The notes beneath the pieces are model-generated. The model ran no database searches, was not told the origin of the DNA, and worked only from the letters and a program-made list of their open reading frames with translations. A stretch of DNA of 64,000 nucleotides from Thermaceae bacterium (lineage in GTDB: Bacteria > Deinococcota > Deinococci > Deinococcales > Marinithermaceae), in NCBI GenBank assembly GCA_027067955.1, contig JAMOUW010000054.1, positions 1 through 64,000 of the forward strand. The letters are read 5' to 3'. Positions 8,064-16,525 of the stretch are shown here, one piece after another. A program made the translations under genes and the position numbers. How positions within the stretch are numbered: the first letter of the stretch is position 1; the number at the start of each line of letters is the position of its first letter.

Positions 8064-8086
8064 GCGGCCGGCTAGCAGCCGGCCGC
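8064..8086. terminator. Shared stem-loop between fur and the PBP gene
   Basis: A perfect 10-bp stem (8064-8073 with 8077-8086) and a 3-nt loop between two convergent genes. Neither side has a clear T tract, so this is a plausible but weak bidirectional terminator. Confidence 0.5.
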
Positions 8087-8106
8087 AAGATTGTGCCACC
8101 GCGGTT

Positions 8107-10293
8107 TTAATTGCAACGATACTGCGCTATCTTACCGGGGGGCACGGCTATCCAGCGCAGCTGTTCCGGCGGCCATTCCGGCCCGGCGATGCAGTTGCGC
8201 CGCGGTTCCAGGCCCAGCAGGACGGAAGCACCGACGGGAAGGGAACTGGGCATGGGGGCGTAGCCTACGCGAAAGTAGGCGGCGGTCCCTCCTTCGTGCG
8301 CTTCGCCGTTCAGCAAGTCCATTTTTACCTGAACCAGACCCGCCGGCGCTGCCACCTCTCCTGCGGGTCGCCCGCGAAGGGCGTTCTCTACGAACTGCTT
8401 CCATATAATGGGGTTCACCCGCGATGAGGAGGGTTCGTGCCCGTCCATCCGCATTGGCTGGTTGTCGTCGCGTCCGATCCACACCACCGCGCTCATACCC
8501 CGGGTTACGCCAGCGAACCAGAGATCGCGGGCGTTGTTCGAGGTTCCGGTTTTGCCGCCAACCACCCTGCCGGGTATGCGGGCGCGCCAGGCAAGGTTCC
8601 CCCGCCCCAGGGGGTCGCTGTCGTAGACGTAACCCTTGAGCATGTCCCAGCCGAGGTAGGCTACGTCAGAGCTCCAGAGCCGCTGGCGCAGCGTCCGCGC
8701 CGTGTAGAGAACATGGCCCTGCTGGTCCTCCACCCGCAGGATCAGTTGCGGCTCCACGCGCCAGCCGCCGTTGATGAAGGCTGCATACGCTGCGGCCATT
8801 TGCAAGGGGGTGGCGCCTACTCCGCCGCCGATGGCTATGGAGAGCCCGGGCGTCTTTGGCACTTGGAACCCGGCGGACTGCAGTTCACCTGCCAGCCGCC
8901 GCACCCCGAGCGCATCGGCCGTGAGGATGGCGGGTACATTGAGCGACCTGTCCATGGCGTAGCGGACGGTGATGGCGCGGTTCAGGTAGGTGCCGTCGTA
9001 ATTCTTGGGTTTCCAGACGCCGCCCGGCTGGGTGGGATCGGGGAAGCTGACTTCTTTGTCCTCTACCATGCTTGCCTGGCTCCATCCCGCCGCCAGGGCA
9101 GCGGCGTATACGAACGGCTTGATGGCCGATCCGGGGCTGCGTCCCTTGCCGTCGCCGAGCTGGGTGGCGCGGTTAAACTCGCCCTCGGTGCCCGGCAGTG
9201 CCCCCAGCAGGGCGTATACCTGCCCGTTGCGGGGGTCCAGACCCACGAGCGCCATCTGAGCCCCCACCGGCAGACCGCGTTTTGCCGCGGCCTGGGCGGC
9301 GTCCTCGGCGGCCCGCTGCATTTCGGTGTCGAGCGTGGTGTAAACCCGCAGACCGCCCTGGCCGAACACCTTGGCGCGACCAAAGCGGCGGATGAGCTCC
9401 TTGCGAATTTCGTATACGAAGTGGGGAGCCACCTCCACCGCCAGGTCGGGCAGCGAGTTGGCGGTGGGGTCGACGAGCCTGGCGGAGATAAGGTTTCCGG
9501 CGTCGTCGTACTCGGCTTTCCAGCCGTTCGGGATTATGGGCTCGCGCCAGGCAGCGCCGGCCATTTCGCGGGTGATCCAGCCGTCCACGACCATTTGCTT
9601 GAGAAGCGCTTTCATGCGCTTGCGCACCCGGGCGAGGTCGCGGAAGCGGGCGTTGGGGCCCGGGATGAGCGCAGCCAGGTAGGCACCTTCGGCCAGCGTG
9701 AGTTCGCCGGGATCCTTACTGAAGTATGCTTCGCTGGCGGCACGGATGCCCCAGAGATTGCCTCCCCAGAAGGAAACGTTAAGGTACATTTCCAGTATCT
9801 CTTCCTTCGAGTACAACCGTTCCAGCTGCACCGCCAGGGGTATTTCCTTGAACTTGCGTTCGATGGTGCGGATGTTCGAGAGGTTGCGCAAGAGGGTGTT
9901 CTTGACCACCTGCACGCTGATCGAAGATCCGCCCTGCAGATTGCCACGCAGGGTTTGCCAGAAGGCGCCGGCGATGCGGATCCAGTCGATGCCGTAGTGG
10001 TGGAAGAAGCGCTGGTCTTCCGACGCCACTATCGCTGCTACCGCCGCAGGTGAAACATCCGCCAGTTTGACCAGCATGCGGTTGATGGCTATACCGCCTT
10101 CCTCGCTGGCCAGTTGCGCTATGGGGGTTCCATCGCGCGCGAAAACGGTAGTGGTGGAGGTGAGACGCAGGTTTTCGAGCGCTTCCAGGCTGGGAAGGTC
10201 GCGTGTCCAGCCGCGCACTACGATGAGCATGGCCAGCATCGCGCCAAAAAAGGCGGCCAGCAAGGCGAGCAGGAGGTAGCGGTACAGCTTCAC
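8107..10293 (-). CDS. Class A penicillin-binding protein (PBP1A type)
   Basis: Bifunctional peptidoglycan glycosyltransferase and transpeptidase, about 728 residues. A single N-terminal membrane anchor (YLLLALLAAFFGAMLAMLIVV) precedes a GT51 domain with the catalytic-Glu motif EDQRFFHHYG (Glu about 92) and GGSSISVQ. The transpeptidase has SAIK (SxxK), SLN (SxN) and KTGT. I prefer the GTG at 10293: it precedes the anchor by a few residues and has TAGACT 7 nt upstream. A TTG at 10332 would add 13 residues. It is convergent with fur. The next gene along the strand upstream is tRNA-Gln. Confidence 0.93.
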   Translation of the reverse strand: MKLYRYLLLALLAAFFGAMLAMLIVVRGWTRDLPSLEALENLRLTSTTTVFARDGTPIAQLASEEGGIAINRMLVKLADVSPAAVAAIVASEDQRFFHHYGIDWIRIAGAFWQTLRGNLQGGSSISVQVVKNTLLRNLSNIRTIERKFKEIPLAVQLERLYSKEEILEMYLNVSFWGGNLWGIRAASEAYFSKDPGELTLAEGAYLAALIPGPNARFRDLARVRKRMKALLKQMVVDGWITREMAGAAWREPIIPNGWKAEYDDAGNLISARLVDPTANSLPDLAVEVAPHFVYEIRKELIRRFGRAKVFGQGGLRVYTTLDTEMQRAAEDAAQAAAKRGLPVGAQMALVGLDPRNGQVYALLGALPGTEGEFNRATQLGDGKGRSPGSAIKPFVYAAALAAGWSQASMVEDKEVSFPDPTQPGGVWKPKNYDGTYLNRAITVRYAMDRSLNVPAILTADALGVRRLAGELQSAGFQVPKTPGLSIAIGGGVGATPLQMAAAYAAFINGGWRVEPQLILRVEDQQGHVLYTARTLRQRLWSSDVAYLGWDMLKGYVYDSDPLGRGNLAWRARIPGRVVGGKTGTSNNARDLWFAGVTRGMSAVVWIGRDDNQPMRMDGHEPSSSRVNPIIWKQFVENALRGRPAGEVAAPAGLVQVKMDLLNGEAHEGGTAAYFRVGYAPMPSSLPVGASVLLGLEPRRNCIAGPEWPPEQLRWIAVPPGKIAQYRCN

Positions 10294-10300
10294 GTAGCCC

Positions 10301-10306
10301 AGTCTA
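10301..10306 (-). promoter_or_regulatory. -10 box of the PBP gene, leaderless
   Basis: TAGACT on the minus strand ends 7 nt before the GTG at 10293; this supports that start over the upstream TTG. Confidence 0.45.
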
Positions 10307-10404
10307 ACGGTAGATGCTGAGAAGGTACTCAATCAGTAGCCGTGCCGGGGCGGGCGCTGGCGTTTCCGGCTCCGGAGCGGCTGGCCGGGTGTGCGACAAA
10401 AAAA

Positions 10405-10478
10405 TGGCTGGGGCGCGTGGATTCGAACCACGACCGGCGGTTCCAAAGACCGCTGTCCTGCCCTTAGACGACGCCCCA
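10405..10478 (-). tRNA. tRNA-Gln (anticodon TTG)
   Basis: A full cloverleaf on the minus strand. Acceptor TGGGGCG pairs with CGCCCCA, the anticodon stem GCGGT/ACCGC encloses CTTTGGA (anticodon TTG), and the T arm is GTGGTTCGAATCCAC. CCA is encoded (10405-10407) and is followed directly by a T7 run that may end transcription. It lies alone between the PBP and transglycosylase genes. Confidence 0.96.
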
Positions 10479-10490
10479 AAGCCAAGCATC

Positions 10491-10520
10491 ATCATAGGCA
10501 GGCAAAGGAGCCGGAGTCAA
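10491..10520 (-). promoter_or_regulatory. Promoter of tRNA-Gln
   Basis: Minus-strand TTGACT (10515-10520), an 18-bp spacer and TATGAT (10491-10496) end 12 nt before the tRNA 5' end. This is one of the best -35/-10 pairs in the window. Confidence 0.75.
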
Positions 10521-10618
10521 CGCTTTCTGACCGGCCGGGGCGGGGGCGCCGGGTTTTCCGTTGCCCCCGGCCGCGGTGCTCCGGCGGCGTTACTGGTGTT
10601 TTTCATGCTTGCTACTTC

Positions 10619-10624
10619 TATAGT
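10619..10624 (+). promoter_or_regulatory. -10 box of the lytic transglycosylase gene, leaderless
   Basis: TATAGT ends 6 nt before the ATG at 10631; no Shine-Dalgarno sequence is present. Confidence 0.5.
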
Positions 10625-10630
10625 AGGTCC

Positions 10631-12271
10631 ATGATTCGCCTGCTCGCGTTTCTGTCGCTGATTCTCGCGCCAGTGCTGGCGCAGCTTCCCCCCTCCTACG
10701 ACGCGTTCGTGGGAGCCCGGGAGCGGGGCGACATCGCTGCGCTCGAGAACCTGAGCGGGGAGCAGGGGTACGTGCGAATACTGGCGGCCAGGGAGCTGTC
10801 GCGGCAGCCCGGGCTTTCCCCGGGGAGGCGGCTCGAGCTGGCGGAACTCGCCGCCCGCTTCGACGGTTCCGCTGCCGACTGGATCTGGGTGGGGCGCCTG
10901 CGTGAGGTGCTGGGAGACGTCGCGGGAGCGGCCATGGCTTACGGCAACGCCTTGCCGGGGGACGAAGCAGAGGAGGCGCTGGCGCGTCTGGCCGCGTCGG
11001 GAGTTCGCGAGGTCTACCAGATACTCTTTGATAAGAGGTCCTATTCCAGGTTGCTGGCGGTGCTGCCGCCGGACGAGGAAACCTGGCGGGCGCGGGCGCT
11101 GCTGCGTCTGCGCCGCTACCGTGAGGCGCTGCCCCTTTACCGCCGCTGGGCGCAAAAGGAACCCTCAGGGCGGTTGGGTCTGGGCTGGGCGCTGTTCGGT
11201 CTGGGGCATTTCGGTGAAGCTGCGGGGGTGTTCCGCAGCGTGGCCGGCGCGGAGGGCAAATATGGCCTGGGGCGCGCCTATGAAGCGCTTGGCAAGGCCA
11301 TGGAGGCGGTGCGGGCTTATCAGGAAAGCGGCAGGCCGGGGGCGCTTTGGCGGGCGACCGCGCTGCTGGAGCGACAGGGGCGTATTGCCGAGGCGCTGCT
11401 GCTCTATCGCAGGCTGGCGCGTAGCGGTTCCGATTATGCCGACGACGCGACGCTGCGCATCTGGGTATTGGCGCGGCGAAGGGGGGATAAGGCTACGGAA
11501 ACCTGGGCCTACGAGCAATTGCAAGGCGGGCTTGCCGTGCTGGCCGGGAAGCCGGGCCCGCGGCCGCCGGGTCGCGGGTCTCCGCTGGAAACACCGCCGC
11601 GGCTGGCGGAGAAAGTGCGGCGGTTGCTGGATTCCGGCCGCGCGGACTGGGCGTGGGGTGAAGCGCGCTGGCAGGCGCGCCGTTTCCTTGCGGAAGGGCG
11701 GGTGGCCGTTGCGTGGTCGGTGGTCGCGCTCCTGGAGCACCTGGGAATGTGGGGCAAGGGACTGCGACTTGCAGGCGAGATACCCTTTGACGGACGCGAC
11801 GGGAGGTTCTGGCGGTTGCTTTATCCGCGAGCTTATCCCAGCGAGGTCGCCGCCGCCGCGCGCGAATTTGGGCTCGAGCCGGAACTCATCTGGGCAGTGA
11901 TGCGGGTGGAGTCGCGCTTCAATCCGCGGGCGGTCAGCCCCACGGGGGCGCGCGGATTGATGCAGTTTACCGCCGCCACCTGGAAAGATGTGGCGAAAAG
12001 GCTGGGGTCGCCCGGGGCGAGCCCCTTTGACGTTGCCAGCGCGGTTCGTTTTGGGGCTTATTATCTAGCCCACTTGCTGGAAGGGTGCGGGCTGCAGATC
12101 GTTTGCGCCCTTACGGGTTACAACGGTGGACCCGGATATACCCGCCGCGCCTTGGACGCGGTGCGCGGCGATGTTTGGGACTTTATGCGTTTTCAGCCGC
12201 GCGACGAACCGCGCGAGTATGTCGAGCGGGTTCTCCGGGTCTACGCGGTTTACAAGCGGCTCTACCGCTGA
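10631..12271 (+). CDS. Soluble lytic murein transglycosylase (SLT family)
   Basis: A 546-residue exported protein. Residues 1-18 are a signal peptide ending VLAQ. The middle is a long array of helical, TPR-like hairpins (LPLYRRWAQKEPSGRLGLGWALF, YGLGRAYEALGKAMEAV), as in Slt70-type superhelices. The C-terminal SLT domain starts near residue 415 with the catalytic Glu in MRVESRFNP, then GARGLMQF and ALTGYNGG. It should cleave the MurNAc-GlcNAc bond to form anhydro-muropeptides, complementing the nearby PBP. The start at 10631 begins the signal peptide and follows TATAGT. Its end overlaps convergent mnmA by 10 nt. Confidence 0.9.
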   Translation: MIRLLAFLSLILAPVLAQLPPSYDAFVGARERGDIAALENLSGEQGYVRILAARELSRQPGLSPGRRLELAELAARFDGSAADWIWVGRLREVLGDVAGAAMAYGNALPGDEAEEALARLAASGVREVYQILFDKRSYSRLLAVLPPDEETWRARALLRLRRYREALPLYRRWAQKEPSGRLGLGWALFGLGHFGEAAGVFRSVAGAEGKYGLGRAYEALGKAMEAVRAYQESGRPGALWRATALLERQGRIAEALLLYRRLARSGSDYADDATLRIWVLARRRGDKATETWAYEQLQGGLAVLAGKPGPRPPGRGSPLETPPRLAEKVRRLLDSGRADWAWGEARWQARRFLAEGRVAVAWSVVALLEHLGMWGKGLRLAGEIPFDGRDGRFWRLLYPRAYPSEVAAAAREFGLEPELIWAVMRVESRFNPRAVSPTGARGLMQFTAATWKDVAKRLGSPGASPFDVASAVRFGAYYLAHLLEGCGLQIVCALTGYNGGPGYTRRALDAVRGDVWDFMRFQPRDEPREYVERVLRVYAVYKRLYR

Positions 12272-13329
12272 TCCGGCAACACCCGTGCTATCACCGCCCC
12301 CCCCAGGAGCCTTGTTCCCCGGTAGAGAGCCACCGACTGGCCGGGGGTGACCGCGAACTGCGGCTCAGCGAAGCGCAGCCGCAGGCGGCCTGCACTTTCG
12401 TCCAGCTCTTCAACCCGGGCTCTCACCGGCCGGGCGCGGTAGCGGACCACCGCTTCGACCTCGTCCCCCGGCTTTGCGGTCAGCAGATTCAACTCACCGG
12501 CCTCCAGACCGCCGTGCATGACCGCCTGGCGCGGTCCCACCACCACCTCATTGCTCTCGGGGCGGACTTCTACCACGTAACGTTCCAGGTGGCTCTTCCA
12601 GAGGCCCAGCCCCTTGCGCTGGCCTACGGTGTAGAAGGCGGCGCCGGCGTGCTCGCCGATAACTTCACCGGTTTCCAGGTCCACCAGCGGGCCCGGCCTG
12701 CTTTCCAGCCGCGGGGCAAGAAAATCGCGCAGCCCTCCGGGAATGAAGCAGACGTTTTGTGACTCGGCCCGGCTGGCGCTGGCCAGCCCCAGGCTGGCGG
12801 CCCGCCTGCGGACCCCGGCCTTGGTGAGTTCGCCCAGCGGGAAGAGGATGCTTTCCAGGCTCTGACGCTTTAGCCGCCAGAGGAAATACGTCTGGTCTTT
12901 CCTGGGCTCGCCGCGGTGGAGCTCCACCTCATCGCCGGACAAGCGGCGCACGTAGTGGCCGCTTGCTACGTAGTCGGCGCCGTATTCGGCGGCCAGCTGC
13001 AGCAGGGCGGCAAACTTAATTTCCGGGTTGCAGCGAACACAAGGGTTGGGGGTCCGGCCGCGGGCATAGGCGGCGGTGAAATCGTCTACTATGCGGCGGC
13101 GAAACTCGTCCTTCCAATCGCGCAGCTCGAACTCGATGCCCAGCTGGCGGGCAACCCGGGCAGCAGCTGCGGCCGGGCAGTTTTCAGGGTCGGCCTGGCA
13201 CTTTTCCGATTCCTGCCAGAGATCGAGCATGACGCCGCGGACCTGGTAGCCCTGCTCTTGCAACAGGGCCGCGGCTACGGAGGAATCCACCCCCCCGCTC
13301 ATGGCGACGAGGACGCGGGGCTTGTTCAC
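12262..13329 (-). CDS. mnmA: tRNA-uridine 2-sulfurtransferase MnmA
   Basis: Adds sulfur to C2 of the wobble uridine in tRNA-Lys, -Glu and -Gln. 355 residues. The PP-loop SGGVDSSVAA lies at about 11-20. The catalytic cysteine pair is in NPCVRCN (about 95) and NVCFIPGG (about 191), and the PRC-barrel and C-terminal beta domains follow. GTG start (13327-13329); a -10-like TAATCT lies about 15 nt upstream. The neighbouring DUF1385 gene is on the same strand 39 nt upstream. A tRNA-Gln(TTG), a substrate of this enzyme, is encoded about 1.8 kb away, which may be coincidence. Confidence 0.95.
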   Translation of the reverse strand: MNKPRVLVAMSGGVDSSVAAALLQEQGYQVRGVMLDLWQESEKCQADPENCPAAAAARVARQLGIEFELRDWKDEFRRRIVDDFTAAYARGRTPNPCVRCNPEIKFAALLQLAAEYGADYVASGHYVRRLSGDEVELHRGEPRKDQTYFLWRLKRQSLESILFPLGELTKAGVRRRAASLGLASASRAESQNVCFIPGGLRDFLAPRLESRPGPLVDLETGEVIGEHAGAAFYTVGQRKGLGLWKSHLERYVVEVRPESNEVVVGPRQAVMHGGLEAGELNLLTAKPGDEVEAVVRYRARPVRARVEELDESAGRLRLRFAEPQFAVTPGQSVALYRGTRLLGGAVIARVLPDQR

Positions 13330-13368
13330 GGCGCTTTGTTCACCAGATTACGCCCGTAGCAACCTGTC

Positions 13369-14253
13369 TCAGGCCACCATTCCCTCTTCCAGCGGCTCTC
13401 CGGCGGCGGCTGCCGCCTTGGTGGAGGCTATGGCCACCTCGATCATCTCGTCTTCGGGTTCGCGCACGGTCAGCATCTGGAAACGGAAACCGAGACCCCG
13501 CAGAAGCCGGGAAACCGGATCGTCGTGGCTGGAGGAGAAGCGCAATAGCTCGTAGGCGAGCGCGGCCACCAGCGGCAGCAGGGCCACCCGGCCCAGGAGC
13601 AGCCACCAGATAACGTCGGGGCGTGGCAGGAAGCTGTAGACCACTATGCTGGTCACGATCACGAAGGCGATGAAGGTAGTCCCGCAACGCGGGTGGAATT
13701 TTGGCTGGGAGCGCACGTTGGCCACGGTTAGCTCCAGCCCCTTTTCGTAGGCGGCTATGGCTTTGTGTTCGGCCCCGTGGTACATGAAAAACCGCTGGAT
13801 GTCGGGGAAGCGGCCTATGATGGCCAGATACCCCACCAGCAGCGCGGCTTTGAAGAGGCCGGCCAGGAGATTGTACAAAACCGGACTGGCGGCGGCGTCT
13901 ATGAATATTCGCGATATCGCCGCCGGTAATACGATGAACAAACCTATTCCGATCAGGCTGCTTAGCGCGATCGTGCCGTAAAGGGCGGCCCCCGACAACT
14001 CTTCGGCGTCCTCTTCGCCGGCCAGCTGGGCGCTGCGCGAGAGCGCCCGGTACGATACCGAGAGGGCGTCGAAGAGGGCTACCATACCGCGTATCAGCGG
14101 CAGTTTGGTCCAGGGATACTTGACGTAGAGCGAGGGTTCTTCGTGATGCTCTACGTGGATCTTGCCACTGGGGAGCCGGACCGCCAGCGCCCAGCCATCG
14201 GGCGCTTTCATCATTACCCCTTCCATTGCGGCCGAGCCGCCAATCTGCTTCAT
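13369..14253 (-). CDS. DUF1385 family membrane protein (YqhQ-like)
   Basis: About 294 residues. It has the DUF1385 hallmarks: GGSAAMEGVMMKAPDGWALAV near the N-terminus, the His-rich loop FMYHGAEHKAIAAYE and HPRCGTTFIAF. There are four or more membrane segments (LSSLIGIGLFIVLPAAI, LLAGLFKAALLVGYLAII, FVIVTSIVVYSF, LLLGRVALLPLVAALAY). The conserved histidines and cysteine suggest metal binding or catalysis, but the function is not established. I chose the ATG at 14253, since the longer frame upstream has no family similarity. A -10-like CAGAAT lies 7 nt upstream. Confidence 0.85.
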   Translation of the reverse strand: MKQIGGSAAMEGVMMKAPDGWALAVRLPSGKIHVEHHEEPSLYVKYPWTKLPLIRGMVALFDALSVSYRALSRSAQLAGEEDAEELSGAALYGTIALSSLIGIGLFIVLPAAISRIFIDAAASPVLYNLLAGLFKAALLVGYLAIIGRFPDIQRFFMYHGAEHKAIAAYEKGLELTVANVRSQPKFHPRCGTTFIAFVIVTSIVVYSFLPRPDVIWWLLLGRVALLPLVAALAYELLRFSSSHDDPVSRLLRGLGFRFQMLTVREPEDEMIEVAIASTKAAAAAGEPLEEGMVA

Positions 14254-14317
14254 GAGCAGTATTCTGCCACAGGCCGGTGAGCGTTTGGTGGAAGGAGCAT
14301 GGTAAGCTCGGAGTGTT

Positions 14318-15772
14318 ATGGCTATTCGTGTTAAAACAACCCGCAGGAAAGTATTCGAACACGAGGCCCCGATGCGCGTTGTTGCCGTGCTAGGCGGAGA
14401 ACTGAGCGAAGAGGGGCGCTGGTTGGATTCGGAGCTCGACGGTGCCATCGGGCATATTCTCAAGGAAACCAGGTTCAAAGGGGAGATTGGAACTACTTTG
14501 TACATCCCCCTTCCTCGCCTGCAGGTGCTGCTGGTCGGTTTGGGCAGGCGGCGCGGCCACCGGCTTAGCGACGTACGGCGCCTCGGCGTTAAGGTGGCCG
14601 AGGAAGTCGTCGAGCGCGGGGTACGCGAAGTTGCAGTGGAGAACTTCCTGGCCGCGCGTTTCGGCAAGCGTGACGCCAGCCGGGTGCTGGCCGAGGGGCT
14701 GTACCTCGGTGCATACCGGTTTTCGCGTTACCAGAACGAGGGCAAGTCACCGCGCGCCCGCTTCGTGATCGCGCAGGGGTACGGCCCCGTGGTGGAGGAA
14801 GCCGGTGTGGTTGCCGAGGGGGTATATCTGGCACGCGACCTGGTAAACGAACCCCCCAACGTGCTTACCCCCGAAGAGCTGGCGTGGCGGGCCGAGCGCC
14901 TGGCCACGGAGGTGGGGCTTGAGGTCAGGGTGCTTGGCCCCGAGGGAATCCAGAATCTCGGTATGGGCGCGTACTGGGCGGTAGCTAAGGGGTCGGCCAA
15001 CGAACCGCGCTTTATCGAACTGGTCTACCGTCCGGAAGAAGAGGCCATCCGCAGGCTGGCGCTCGTGGGTAAGGGGCTCACTTTCGATACCGGTGGGTAC
15101 TCGCTCAAGCCTACCGACTCTATGAAGACAATGAAGGCCGACATGGCCGGTGCCGCCGCCGTTTTGGGGGCCATGCGGGTGATTGCCCAGCTCAAGCCCC
15201 CGGTTGAGGTGCGGGCGTACATTGCCGCCGCCGAAAACATGATCAGCGGCCGCGCCTACCGGGTGGACGACGTGCTACGCGCCCTCAACGGCAAGACCAT
15301 CGAGGTGCTCAACACCGACGCCGAGGGGCGCCTCACCCTTGCCGACGCTCTCGCCTACGCCTCCCTGGCGGAGCCGGATGCGATAGTGGAACTGTCCACG
15401 CTCACCGGTTCCTGCGTGGTGGCGCTGGGTCGTGAGATGGCGGGCCTGTTCGCCGCGGATGAAGCTCTGGGGCGTGAAGTGCAGCGAGCTGCCGAAACCA
15501 CCGGTGAAAAGGTCTGGCCGATGCCCATGGAGGAGTCCTACCGGCGCAAGCTGAAGAGCAAGATCGCCGACATCGCCAATGTGGGAGACCGGGCCGGAGG
15601 AGCGATCCAGGCCGCACTTTTCCTGTCCGAGTTCGCCGATGCTCCCTTCGTGCATCTGGACATCGCCGGGCCCGGCTTCGCCGTCAAGCCTGAGGATCAC
15701 GCCTACGGCCCCGCCGGGGGTACCGGGTTTGGGGTTCGCACCCTGGTCGAGTGGGTAATGCGCCAGGGTTAG
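14318..15772 (+). CDS. pepA: Leucyl aminopeptidase, M17 family
   Basis: Cytosolic di-metal aminopeptidase, 484 residues. The C-terminal catalytic domain carries VGKGLTFDTGGYSLKP (about 249), KADMAGAAAVLGAM and NTDAEGRLTLADAL (about 331). These contain the family's metal ligands (Lys, Asp, Asp, Glu) and the catalytic Arg. The N-terminal domain is variable, as usual. The ATG at 14318 has GGAG 4 nt upstream; TAAGCT at 14303-14308 could give a transcript of almost no leader. It is probably co-transcribed with trmJ, 30 nt downstream. Confidence 0.95.
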   Translation: MAIRVKTTRRKVFEHEAPMRVVAVLGGELSEEGRWLDSELDGAIGHILKETRFKGEIGTTLYIPLPRLQVLLVGLGRRRGHRLSDVRRLGVKVAEEVVERGVREVAVENFLAARFGKRDASRVLAEGLYLGAYRFSRYQNEGKSPRARFVIAQGYGPVVEEAGVVAEGVYLARDLVNEPPNVLTPEELAWRAERLATEVGLEVRVLGPEGIQNLGMGAYWAVAKGSANEPRFIELVYRPEEEAIRRLALVGKGLTFDTGGYSLKPTDSMKTMKADMAGAAAVLGAMRVIAQLKPPVEVRAYIAAAENMISGRAYRVDDVLRALNGKTIEVLNTDAEGRLTLADALAYASLAEPDAIVELSTLTGSCVVALGREMAGLFAADEALGREVQRAAETTGEKVWPMPMEESYRRKLKSKIADIANVGDRAGGAIQAALFLSEFADAPFVHLDIAGPGFAVKPEDHAYGPAGGTGFGVRTLVEWVMRQG

Positions 15773-15802
15773 AGTGTACGCTTGCGGTCGGGAACCTGAG
15801 CC

Positions 15803-16525
15803 ATGATTCGCGTCGTGCTGGTGGAGCCACGCGAACCCCGCAACGTGGGGGCGGCGGCGCGGGCGATGAAAAACTTCGGGCTCGAGGGGCTGGTGCTCGT
15901 AAATCCCGAACGTCCGCTCGACGAGAGCGCCTTCCGGCTCGCCACCCGCGGCGCGGCGGACGTGCTGGAGCGGGCGCGCAGCGTAAACACGCTTGACGAG
16001 GCGCTGGTGGACACCGTATACGTGGTCGCCACCAGCGCCCGGGCCCGCGAGGGGTACGCCGGCGAGGTCTTTACACCCCGCCAGGGAGCGCCGCTGGTGC
16101 ACGCCATGACGGGGCAGGGACCGGTGGCGTTGTTGTTCGGGCGCGAGAACTTCGGCCTCTCCAATGAGGAACTGGACCGGGCCCATGCGGTCTGGCGCAT
16201 TCCCACCGGGGGTTACGCCAGCCTCAACCTGGCCCAGGCGGTGTTGCTGGTGGCGTACGAGGTGTTCCTGGCGCGTGCCGATCCGGCTCCTGCGGACAGA
16301 CCGCGCCCGGCTGCGGCCGGCGAGCTGGAGCGATTGTTCGCCGACCTGGAGGCATATCTGATAGAGATCCAGTACACTGACGTCCACCGGCTGGAAGGAG
16401 CCATGCGGGCCTTCCGGCGCATGGCCCACCGGGCGCTGCTGACCGCGGGCGAGGTACAGCGTCTGCGGGGGCTCTTGCGCCAGAGTCGCTGGGCGATATC
16501 GCACGGGGGCGGGGAGGTTGAGTAG
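15803..16525 (+). CDS. TrmJ-like tRNA 2'-O-methyltransferase (SPOUT)
   Basis: 240 residues. SpoU/TrmH-family knotted methyltransferase: EPREPRNVGAAARAMKNFG at the N-terminus, LLFGRENFGLSNEEL (motif 2) and GYASLNLAQAVLLVAYEVF (motif 3, the knot). The C-terminal helical extension (LERLFADLEAYLIEIQYT) resembles TrmJ, which methylates position 32 of tRNA. It uses S-adenosylmethionine in the cytosol. It follows pepA by 30 nt and its end overlaps the candidate start of the sensor kinase, suggesting one operon. Exact target site is inference. Confidence 0.87.
   Translation: MIRVVLVEPREPRNVGAAARAMKNFGLEGLVLVNPERPLDESAFRLATRGAADVLERARSVNTLDEALVDTVYVVATSARAREGYAGEVFTPRQGAPLVHAMTGQGPVALLFGRENFGLSNEELDRAHAVWRIPTGGYASLNLAQAVLLVAYEVFLARADPAPADRPRPAAAGELERLFADLEAYLIEIQYTDVHRLEGAMRAFRRMAHRALLTAGEVQRLRGLLRQSRWAISHGGGEVE

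Noticed and set aside
8437-10053. 538-residue ORF antisense to the PBP gene
   Set aside because: It is the reverse-strand shadow of a clear PBP1A gene. Long antisense ORFs are expected in GC-rich DNA, and it has no recognisable motif or start signal.
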